Assembly: GCA_021732805.1 (NCBI GenBank)
Contig: JAKFUJ010000234.1
Location: forward strand, 1-5,512
DNA length: 5,512 nucleotides
DNA from: Betaproteobacteria bacterium
GTDB lineage: Bacteria; Pseudomonadota; Gammaproteobacteria; Burkholderiales; SG8-41
Direction: 5' to 3'
Positions 1-5,137 of the stretch are shown one piece after another. How positions within the stretch are numbered: position 1 is the first letter of the stretch; the number at the start of each line of letters is the position of its first letter. A model generated the notes under the pieces. It did no database searches. It was not told the DNA's origin and was given only the letters and a program-made list of their open reading frames with translations. The translations under genes and the position numbers were made by a program.

Positions 1-884
1 ACGTCACTGCGGTGTTCGTGTCCACGCCCGAGGGCGAACATGCAGCGCCGATCAAACGCGCGCTTGAGCTCGGCAAACCGGTGCTGGTGGAAAAACCGAT
101 CGCACTGGCATTGAATGATGCAGAAGACATTCTCGCCACGCTGAAAGCCACCGGCGGTGACCTCCGTGTCGGCTACAGCCGGCGTTACAAGGAATGTTAC
201 CTGCGCGCCAAGGAGCAGATGATCCAGGGGCGATTGGGCCGCGTCACCGGCGGCCTCGCCCGCGTCTACAACTCGCGCGCTCAGGCCTTCTCCATCCTCA
301 AGCGCGATCCGCATGCAACACCGGTGCTGGACGTGCTGACCTATTACGTCGACCTGATGTGCTGGTTCCTCGAAGGCAATCCGCCGGTCGAAGTCGTCGC
401 CCGCGGCCAGCACGGCATTTTCAAGGAAGCCGGTTACGGCGCGCATGACGTGACCTGGGCCATCGTCACCTTTGCCGACGGCGCGGTGGTCAATTTCGGT
501 GTCAGTTATGCCCTGCCGGCGAAGTATCCGACGCTGGGCCAGTCCGACCGCGTCGAACTGCTGGGCACCGAAGGCACCATGCTGATCGATGACGATCACA
601 TGGACCATGTGCTGTATTCGGACAAGGGCATCCCGCATGCCTACGTGCCGGATCACGCTGTCAACTTGGCCTTCCTCGGCAGCAATACCGCCGGCGACTG
701 GGCGGTGGGTGATTTCTGGGGACCGCTGGGTAATGAAACCCGCGCCTGGCTGGATCATCTGGCCACCGGCAGTCCGACGGTGCACACCACGCCGCAGCAG
801 GCGATGATCAACCTGCAGACGACCATTGCCATCGAGCGTTCGGCACGTGACGGCAAGCCGGTGCGCCTGCCGCTGGAAACCTGA
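1..884 (+). CDS. Gfo/Idh/MocA-family oxidoreductase, 5'-truncated
   Basis: This is the C-terminal part of an NAD(P)-dependent sugar/inositol-type dehydrogenase; the reading frame enters from the left edge (first full codon at 3) and ends at TGA 882-884. Numbering from the GTG at 12, the N-terminal piece is the end of the Rossmann fold: FVSTPEGEH, then VLVEKPI with the family's EKP motif at residues 27-29. The second, alpha/beta substrate domain follows (about 55-285), including the DVLTYYVD segment (107-114) and a C-terminal GKPVRLPLE strand typical of the family. The GTG at 12 is internal: in-frame codons upstream read VTA and continue the beta strand, so about 65-75 N-terminal residues with the glycine-rich nucleotide loop lie outside the window. 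The usual catalytic histidine position holds Tyr111. The substrate cannot be told from the sequence. The gene converges on the HIT gene. Confidence 0.9.
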   Translation, partial: VTAVFVSTPEGEHAAPIKRALELGKPVLVEKPIALALNDAEDILATLKATGGDLRVGYSRRYKECYLRAKEQMIQGRLGRVTGGLARVYNSRAQAFSILKRDPHATPVLDVLTYYVDLMCWFLEGNPPVEVVARGQHGIFKEAGYGAHDVTWAIVTFADGAVVNFGVSYALPAKYPTLGQSDRVELLGTEGTMLIDDDHMDHVLYSDKGIPHAYVPDHAVNLAFLGSNTAGDWAVGDFWGPLGNETRAWLDHLATGSPTVHTTPQQAMINLQTTIAIERSARDGKPVRLPLET

Positions 885-922
885 ACAACGATTGCATTCA
901 GAGCATCAACCGGCAGTCCTGC

Positions 923-1264
923 TCAGCCCGGCGGCCAGCGCAGCGGCCGTCCGGCCAGAATATGCAGGTGCAGATGAAATACCGACTGCCCGGCATCCGC
1001 GCCATTGTTGACGACCAGCCGGAAGGCATCCGCCACGCCCAGTTGCCGCGCTACTTTGCCGGCAGCCAGCAGCAGATGTCCGAGCAATGCCTGATCGGCA
1101 TCGGCGGCATCGCACAAACGCGGAATCTCCCGCTTGGGAATGATCAGCACATGCGTCGGCGCCTGGGGATTGACATCGCGGAACGCCAGACACATCTCGT
1201 CTTCGTAAATGATATCGGCGGGAATTTCGCGCCGGATGATTTTTCCGAAAATCGTCGTCGTCAT
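923..1264 (-). CDS. HIT (histidine triad) family nucleotide-binding protein, HinT-like
   Basis: This is a small cytoplasmic purine-nucleotide hydrolase/transferase of the HIT superfamily, 113 residues, close to the usual HinT length of about 110-120. The histidine triad HLHLH is at residues 97-101 (H97, H99, H101). Other HinT hallmarks are the N-terminal IFGKIIRREIPA, the THVLIIPK strand with H38, the VNNGADAGQSV loop (86-95), and the C-terminal GRPLRWPPG tail. Family members hydrolyse nucleoside phosphoramidates and acyl-adenylates; the physiological substrate here is unknown. The start at 1264 was chosen over the in-frame ATG at 1321 because it begins with the conserved MTTTIFGKI and has AAGGAG (1271-1276) 6 bases upstream, and because the longer form would run into the lipoprotein gene. 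It is the last gene of the transporter operon, 20 bases after the lipoprotein stop. Confidence 0.93.
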   Translation of the reverse strand: MTTTIFGKIIRREIPADIIYEDEMCLAFRDVNPQAPTHVLIIPKREIPRLCDAADADQALLGHLLLAAGKVARQLGVADAFRLVVNNGADAGQSVFHLHLHILAGRPLRWPPG

Positions 1265-1270
1265 CAACAA

Positions 1271-1276
1271 CTCCTT
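1271..1276 (-). promoter_or_regulatory. Ribosome binding site of the HIT gene
   Basis: AAGGAG on the minus strand, with 6 bases before the ATG at 1264. It decides the HIT start in favour of 1264 rather than 1321. It lies in the 20-base gap after the lipoprotein stop, so the HIT gene has its own strong initiation signal rather than depending on overlap coupling. Confidence 0.75.
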
Positions 1277-1284
1277 GTCCGCGG

Positions 1285-1926
1285 TCAGCCTTTCCCGTCT
1301 TTCAAACCCTGCATGGTCCATTCCAGCAGACTCTCGATCACGGCATCCGCAGTCTGCGCCAGTCCTCGCACCGCTCCCTCGGCATCGGGTCCGGCGGCCT
1401 GCTCGACACTGAACGTGCGCTGGGCATGCAGCGTGCGGTTCGCCAGATTGACCAGCGTTGCCCGGAGGCGGATGGTTACCTGGCTGCGCTCTGCGGAGAT
1501 GAAGGACTGGCTGAAATCCTCAATTTCGATGTGCAGGGCATAGTCGGCGCGCGCACCATCACCGCTGCCAACGACCGGTCCGGCTGCAGCAAAGCGGCTG
1601 CGCACGCGCTGGGTCAGCAGCGCTGCCGGCGTATCGACCCAGCGGCTCTGGGCATAGGTCTGCGGACGCGCTGCGTCCAGATATGTCAGGCGGTAAACAA
1701 TACCCGGGCTGTCGAGCCAGACCGGCGCCACGGCTGCCGGCATCAGCAGTGTCACCCTGGTCCGGGATGCCGGCTGCGCGTGGACGCGCTGCGGGCCAAG
1801 ATCGTAGTTGACGATGGGCTCGCGCGCCGACGGCCCGATGGAGCAACCGTGGAGCAACAGACTCAGCAACAGCACTGCTGCGAAGAAAAGCGGCTTCCCG
1901 GTCCGGACTAAAGGTGCATGCATCAT
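1285..1926 (-). CDS. ABC-type transport auxiliary lipoprotein (PqiC-like, DUF330/ABC_trans_aux)
   Basis: A 213-residue predicted lipoprotein that should be the periplasmic/outer-membrane partner of the MCE transporter. The N-terminus has a basic stretch, then a hydrophobic core (about 13-25) ending in the lipobox-like LLLHGC with the acylated Cys at residue 28. The His at -2 is unusual but tolerable. The mature part starts SIGP, not Asp at +2, which under the usual Lol rule predicts outer-membrane sorting. The YDLGP strand (41-45) and the SRWVDTPAALLTQRVRSRF block (94-112) fit the ABC_trans_aux family, which includes PqiC. The ATG at 1926 overlaps the MCE stop as ATGA, with GGGAG (1933-1937) 6 bases upstream. 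A second ATG directly follows, so the start could be one codon later. The assignment to the lipoprotein family is firm; a direct contact with the MCE ring is inferred from gene order and from PqiC. Confidence 0.87.
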   Translation of the reverse strand: MMHAPLVRTGKPLFFAAVLLLSLLLHGCSIGPSAREPIVNYDLGPQRVHAQPASRTRVTLLMPAAVAPVWLDSPGIVYRLTYLDAARPQTYAQSRWVDTPAALLTQRVRSRFAAAGPVVGSGDGARADYALHIEIEDFSQSFISAERSQVTIRLRATLVNLANRTLHAQRTFSVEQAAGPDAEGAVRGLAQTADAVIESLLEWTMQGLKDGKG

Positions 1927-2870
1927 GGTTTGCTCCCGCGCTGCGGCGTGTAACCCGGCTCGCCAGGGCCGGGGGACGGGCGCTCACGCCCGAATACCAG
2001 GGTTGCCGGTTGATCGTTCAAGTCATTCAGCAATCGGCCCAGACTGCGCGAGTTGCGCGCCATCTCATCCAGCAGCGTGTTGATGCGCGGCAGCGACTCC
2101 GCGACCACGGCGCCCGAAACCGCGTGCGTGGATCCGCCAACCTGCTCCGCGCTGCTGGCGACGCGCTCAAGCGCACCGGCATGCTGTTTCAGTTCGCGTG
2201 AAAATTCAGTCAACTCGGCGAACAGGGTGTCGGCACGCGCCAGCGTCTTGCGCGCGTCAGCGGTGAGTGCCTGCATGTTGCCGGCAGCCGGTTCCAGTGA
2301 TTGCGCCAGTGTGGCGGCACGCGTCGCCACCGTTTCGAGGCTGGCCAGGGTACGGATCAACTGTGACTGGTTTTTTTCTCCCAGCAGCAGGTTCAGCCGC
2401 TGTGTCACCTGACTCACTTCGGTCAGCAGATCCTTGCCGGACCCGGTCAAATCGTCGAAAAACGAAGGCTTTACAGGAATGCGTGATTGTTTACCGTCTG
2501 AGGACGCCAGAGCCTCCGGTTTTTTGCCATCGTCATCGAGCATCACATAAGCCAGACCGGTCACCCCCTGCGAACCCAGTTGTGCTGTGGTACCGCGGGT
2601 GATCGGCGTACCGGCGCGCACGCCGATACGCACCAGAATGAGCCGTGCATCTTGCGGATCAAAGGCGATGCTTTCCACCTTGCCCACCTCGACGCCGCGC
2701 AACCGTACCGGCGCCTGGATGTTCAGTCCCGATACCGGGTGCCTTGATTCGAGCATGTACGTCACACGCTCGTAGGTTTCACCTGAAAGCCACATCGCCG
2801 CAACTATCGCACCTGCACCCAGCAATACCGTAAACAATCCGGCGGCCAGTGCGTAGGCCTTGTTTTCCAT
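1923..2870 (-). CDS. MCE-domain (MlaD-family) substrate-binding protein, inner-membrane anchored
   Basis: A 315-residue MCE protein of a lipid ABC transporter. One transmembrane helix is at about 8-28 (ALAAGLFTVLLGAGAIVAAM). The MCE domain spans about 36-113 and shows the classic SGLNIQAPVRLRGVEVGKV run (47-65) and GSQGVTGLAYVML (99-111). After it comes a long, Gly-poor helical region (about 140-288) that looks like a coiled-coil or barrel-forming tail, then a Pro/Gly-rich end (PSPGPGEPGYTP). The E. coli MlaD protein is about 183 residues, so this is a long-tail form, nearer to PqiB or mycobacterial Mce proteins in having a helical extension. MCE proteins form hexameric rings that bind and pass phospholipids. 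The gene begins one base after the ATPase stop, with AGGGGA (2877-2882) as ribosome binding site, and ends overlapping the lipoprotein start by 4 bases, which suggests translational coupling. Confidence 0.93.
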   Translation of the reverse strand: MENKAYALAAGLFTVLLGAGAIVAAMWLSGETYERVTYMLESRHPVSGLNIQAPVRLRGVEVGKVESIAFDPQDARLILVRIGVRAGTPITRGTTAQLGSQGVTGLAYVMLDDDGKKPEALASSDGKQSRIPVKPSFFDDLTGSGKDLLTEVSQVTQRLNLLLGEKNQSQLIRTLASLETVATRAATLAQSLEPAAGNMQALTADARKTLARADTLFAELTEFSRELKQHAGALERVASSAEQVGGSTHAVSGAVVAESLPRINTLLDEMARNSRSLGRLLNDLNDQPATLVFGRERPSPGPGEPGYTPQRGSKP

Positions 2871-2871
2871 G

Positions 2872-3720
2872 CTATATCCCCTGTTGCTTCACGTCGGGCT
2901 GCTCCTGGCCGCGTGGCTGCGCACGCTGGGCGTTGATGTCCTCCACCAGTTCCTTGACCGCTTCCAGCGCGCGCTGCCCGCGTTCGCCCTGGAAAAAATT
3001 GCAGATGAACTTGTGCGAAAGACCGGCGATCTCGCGCACGGTACCGATTGCGATCAATTGCTGGTCACAGAGCACCGCCACACGGTCCGACAGCGACACC
3101 AGGGTATCCAGGTCATGCGTCACCATGACCACGGTCAAACCCAGCTCACGACGCAGATCGGCGATCAGCGTGACAAAGCTCTCGCTGCGATCGGGGTCCA
3201 GCCCGGCCGTGGGTTCGTCGAGAAACAGCAGTTCCGGCTCGAGCGACAGCGCACGCGCGAGCGCGATGCGCTTGATCATGCCGCCGGACAGCTCGGCCGG
3301 CATCTTGTCGGCGTGTCGCGGCTCGATGCCGACCATCTCGAGTTTCATCATCACCAGATCGCGGATGAACTCTTCGTCAAGCGTCTTCATCTCGCGCAAC
3401 GGCAACGCGATGTTGTCGAACACCGTCAGCGCAGAAAACAGTGCGCCCTGCTGGAACAGCATGCCCCAGCGGCTGCGCAATCGTCGCAGTTCCACGGGAT
3501 CGCCATTATGGAGCGGCTGGCCGAAGACCAGCACCTCGCCGCGCGCCGGCCGTTCCAGCCCGAGCATCTGGCGCAGCAAGGTGGTCTTGCCGCTGCCCGA
3601 ACCGCCAACCAGCGACAGTACTTCGCCGCGATGCACGCAAAGATTGAGATCGCGATGCACGACCTGCGCCCCGAACTGGGTCCACAGATGTTTGATTTCG
3701 ATGATGCACTCGGTGCTCAT
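2872..3720 (-). CDS. MlaF-type ABC transporter ATP-binding protein
   Basis: This is the 282-residue cytoplasmic ATPase that powers the MCE lipid transporter. All the nucleotide-binding motifs are intact: Walker A GGSGSGKTT (39-47), Q-loop FQQG with Q90, signature LSGGM (144-148), Walker B LLFLDEP (164-170) with D168 and E169, D-loop AGLD (172-175) and H-loop His202. The LFQQGALFSALTVFDNIALPLRE stretch (88-110) and SGGMIKRIALARAL (145-158) are typical of the MlaF family. A C-terminal tail of about 35 residues after NFFQGE (241-246) is highly charged; in MlaF the C-terminal extension contacts the STAS protein MlaB, and here it may contact the STAS domain fused to the permease. The start at 3720 was chosen because it overlaps the permease stop as ATGA and has GGGAG (3727-3731) 6 bases upstream; the open frame extends to 4029, but that part is inside the permease gene and does not resemble an ABC protein. 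Confidence 0.95.
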   Translation of the reverse strand: MSTECIIEIKHLWTQFGAQVVHRDLNLCVHRGEVLSLVGGSGSGKTTLLRQMLGLERPARGEVLVFGQPLHNGDPVELRRLRSRWGMLFQQGALFSALTVFDNIALPLREMKTLDEEFIRDLVMMKLEMVGIEPRHADKMPAELSGGMIKRIALARALSLEPELLFLDEPTAGLDPDRSESFVTLIADLRRELGLTVVMVTHDLDTLVSLSDRVAVLCDQQLIAIGTVREIAGLSHKFICNFFQGERGQRALEAVKELVEDINAQRAQPRGQEQPDVKQQGI

Positions 3721-4856
3721 CCAAAGCTCCCGACACTGGAGAACATCACCGCAAATATGGCGTCGACGACGATCACCATCGTGATCGCAGTCACCACCGA
3801 ACTGGTGGTGCCCTGCCCCAGACTTTCGGTATTGGCTTCGATGCGCAAGCCGTAATGACAGGCCACCAGCGCGATCAGCAGACCGAACACGACCCCTTTG
3901 CCCATGCCCAGCCACAGATTGGCCAGCGGTACCGCATCGGGCAGGCTGGACAGGAAAAAGCGGTAACCCAGACCGAGCTGGATATCGGCCGCCACCATGC
4001 CGCCAAACAAGGCGACGGCGTCGGTCCACAGAATGATGAGTGGCATCGCGATTGCCAATGCAATCATCTTCGGCAAAACCAGACGCACGGTTTGCGGAAT
4101 GCCCATCACCTGCATCGCGTCGAGCTCCTCGGTCACACGCATCACCCCCAGTTGTGCGGTCATCGCCGAACCCGAACGACCCGCGATCAGGATCGCCGCC
4201 AGCACCGGCCCCAGTTCGCGGATGATCGATACCCCGAGCAGGTTGATGATAAAAATGTCCGCGCCGTAAGTGCGCAACTGCTCCGCGGTGAGATAGGACA
4301 GTACGATACCCACCAGAAAACCGACCAGCGCCGTGATGCCGAGCGCCTGGGCGCCGATATGGTAAATATTGGCCGAAATCTCGCGCCAGGGTATGCGCTG
4401 CGGATGACGCAGCACATCAATCGCGTCGAGTACGACACTGCCGAGCAATAACACAGCAGCAATGAGGTGATCGGCCAGCGCAAGCAAACCGCCGCCAAGG
4501 AAACCGATCGCTGTTCGCCAGTCTCGAGGCGACACCGGCTCCGGAACAGGTAACGGCGTCGCCAGCCGCACGAACAGGGACTCGTGCTCCGGCCGCAGCA
4601 TCAGCAGCGCGGCGCGACGTTGGCCCCAGGCGCGCCACAACAGCAACGCGCCGGCATGATCCATCGCGGCCACAGAGCGCAGATCCCAGGCAGCATCCGC
4701 GGCACAGCTCTGCAGGCGTTGCGTCAGGTCGTGCAGCGCCGGCCCGAGCGAACGCAGGTTCCAGGCGCCGGTCACCGCAATCAGTGGCTTGCCGTCAGAC
4801 CCGGTCGACAGGTGGATCGCCGGGCTGAGTAATGGCTGGGAAACGGCTTCTGCCAT
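3717..4856 (-). CDS. MlaE-family lipid ABC transporter permease with N-terminal STAS domain
   Basis: A 379-residue inner-membrane permease of an MCE lipid transporter. Residues 1 to about 105 form a STAS (MlaB-like) domain, soluble and without transmembrane segments. Residues about 115-379 form the MlaE fold with its amphipathic interface helix and several transmembrane helices. Family signatures include IPWREISANIYHIGAQALG (155-173), RELGPVLAAILIAGRSGSAM (213-232), VTEELDAMQVMGIP (241-254) and HYGLRIEANTESLGQGTTSSV (334-354, split here only for description). The permease dimerises and binds the ATPase. The fused STAS domain likely replaces the separate MlaB of the canonical Mla system. Its usual Asp-Ser/Thr-x-Gly motif reads DHAG (66-69), so the phosphorylatable residue is missing. 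An in-frame TAA at 4869-4871 rules out an earlier start. No Shine-Dalgarno sequence precedes the ATG at 4856, unlike the four downstream genes. This is the first gene of the operon. Confidence 0.94.
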   Translation of the reverse strand: MAEAVSQPLLSPAIHLSTGSDGKPLIAVTGAWNLRSLGPALHDLTQRLQSCAADAAWDLRSVAAMDHAGALLLWRAWGQRRAALLMLRPEHESLFVRLATPLPVPEPVSPRDWRTAIGFLGGGLLALADHLIAAVLLLGSVVLDAIDVLRHPQRIPWREISANIYHIGAQALGITALVGFLVGIVLSYLTAEQLRTYGADIFIINLLGVSIIRELGPVLAAILIAGRSGSAMTAQLGVMRVTEELDAMQVMGIPQTVRLVLPKMIALAIAMPLIILWTDAVALFGGMVAADIQLGLGYRFFLSSLPDAVPLANLWLGMGKGVVFGLLIALVACHYGLRIEANTESLGQGTTSSVVTAITMVIVVDAIFAVMFSSVGSFG

Positions 4857-4899
4857 GCTTGTTGTAAGTTAGTATCCACAAACCTGTTGGCCAGGAGGG

Positions 4900-4933
4900 C
4901 GTTTCCCAATGTTATTCCCCTGATTGGAAAACG
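4900..4933 (-). repeat. Inverted repeat in the transporter leader; stem-loop with plus-strand T-run
   Basis: The arms CGTTTCCCAAT (4900-4910) and ATTGGAAAACG (4923-4933) pair over 11 bases with one exception, around a 12-base loop. In minus-strand RNA the exception is a G-U wobble, so the stem is continuous; in plus-strand RNA it is a C-A mismatch. On the minus strand it would sit at the very 5' end of the transporter mRNA if the predicted promoter is right. On the plus strand it is followed at once by six T (4934-4939), the layout of an intrinsic terminator. It could also be a protein-binding dyad. The repeat is seen; the role is inferred. Confidence 0.6.
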
Positions 4934-4940
4934 TTTTTTG

Positions 4941-4969
4941 ATGCTAGTAGCAAGCGTCTGATAAGTCAA
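4941..4969 (-). promoter_or_regulatory. Predicted sigma-70 promoter of the lipid-transporter operon
   Basis: On the minus strand TTGACT (4964-4969) and TAGCAT (4941-4946) are separated by 17 bases; they match the -35 consensus at 5 of 6 positions and the -10 at 4 of 6. Transcription would start near 4934, giving a leader of about 78 bases before the ATG at 4856. It is the best-placed promoter-like pair in front of the operon, but the -10 is only moderate. Confidence 0.45.
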
Positions 4970-4993
4970 AACAAGTGCGCTTGCCTGATTAAA

Positions 4994-5010
4994 TTGGTGC
5001 GCCGCAATAA
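4994..5010 (+). promoter_or_regulatory. Candidate regulator site 1, upstream of the phasin -35
   Basis: TTGGTGCGCCGCAATAA contains TGCGCCGCAATA (4998-5009), which matches the element over the predicted phasin start site at 10 of 12 positions. It has a TTG...CAA dyad form. It lies between the two divergent -35 boxes, 18 bases ahead of the phasin -35. The placement resembles the two-site arrangement described for PhaR at the Cupriavidus necator phaP1 promoter, so a PhaR-like repressor is the leading guess. The binding protein is inferred only. Confidence 0.45.
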
Positions 5011-5027
5011 ATATTTGCCTCCAACCC

Positions 5028-5055
5028 TTGACATACCGCCAGACGCCCTTATAAT
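5028..5055 (+). promoter_or_regulatory. Consensus sigma-70 promoter of the phasin gene
   Basis: TTGACA (5028-5033) and TATAAT (5050-5055) both match the consensus at every position, with a 16-base spacer. Transcription should start near 5062, giving a leader of about 75 bases. Such a strong promoter fits a protein made in large amounts to coat storage granules, and implies that a repressor is needed when no polymer is present. Confidence 0.85.
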
Positions 5056-5060
5056 TTCAA

Positions 5061-5085
5061 TTGTGCGGTGCAATATAACTGCACC
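5061..5085 (+). promoter_or_regulatory. Candidate regulator site 2 over the phasin start site, with overlapping dyad
   Basis: TTGTGCGGTGCAATATAA (5061-5078) contains TGCGGTGCAATA (5064-5075), the partner of the upstream element 66 bases away. It covers the predicted start of transcription, a place where a bound repressor would block RNA polymerase. The same stretch also holds a perfect 6-base inverted repeat, GGTGCA (5067-5072) and TGCACC (5080-5085), with a 7-base loop, which could fold at the 5' end of the mRNA or be part of the operator. Confidence 0.45.
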
Positions 5086-5118
5086 CAGAAAATTAAGGTT
5101 AAATTAATAACTTGTTGT

Positions 5119-5137
5119 TTTTAAAGGAGATTTAAAA
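5119..5137 (+). promoter_or_regulatory. Phasin ribosome binding site in the loop of an AT-only hairpin
   Basis: AAGGAG (5124-5129) lies 7 bases before the ATG at 5137, a strong Shine-Dalgarno. It is flanked by TTTAAA on both sides (5120-5125 and 5131-5136); with one more T-A pair using the A of the ATG, seven A-U pairs could form with GGAGA as a 5-base loop. The stem is weak, so the site is probably open at most temperatures. The Shine-Dalgarno is firm; the hairpin is a prediction. Confidence 0.7.

Noticed and set aside
12..14. GTG at 12 as the true start of the oxidoreductase
   Set aside because: It falls in the middle of a Rossmann-fold beta strand, with in-frame sequence continuing upstream; the gene is cut by the window edge.
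901..924. GAGCA/TGCTC inverted repeat between the convergent genes as a terminator
   Set aside because: Only five pairs around a 14-base loop and no T-run on either strand.
962..1543. Plus-strand open frame of about 193 codons across the HIT and lipoprotein genes
   Set aside because: It spans two clearly real minus-strand genes and the gap between them; low-complexity composition and no family likeness.
2860..3855. Long plus-strand open frame of about 331 codons opposite the ATPase gene
   Set aside because: It is antisense to an ABC ATPase with all motifs intact, is rich in His, Arg and Gln as mirror frames of GC-rich genes are, and shows no recognisable domain.
2872..4029. Longer ATPase frame starting at 4029
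   Set aside because: The extra 103 residues lie inside the permease gene, are Arg/Gly-rich mirror-like sequence, and the ATG at 3720 has the ATGA overlap and a good ribosome site.
3855..4451. Plus-strand open frame of about 198 codons opposite the permease
   Set aside because: A His- and Gln-rich mirror of a conserved membrane protein; no ribosome site or domain.
4883..4895. CCTG/CAGG small inverted repeat in the transporter leader
   Set aside because: Four pairs around a short loop is expected by chance and is weaker than the neighbouring 11-pair repeat.
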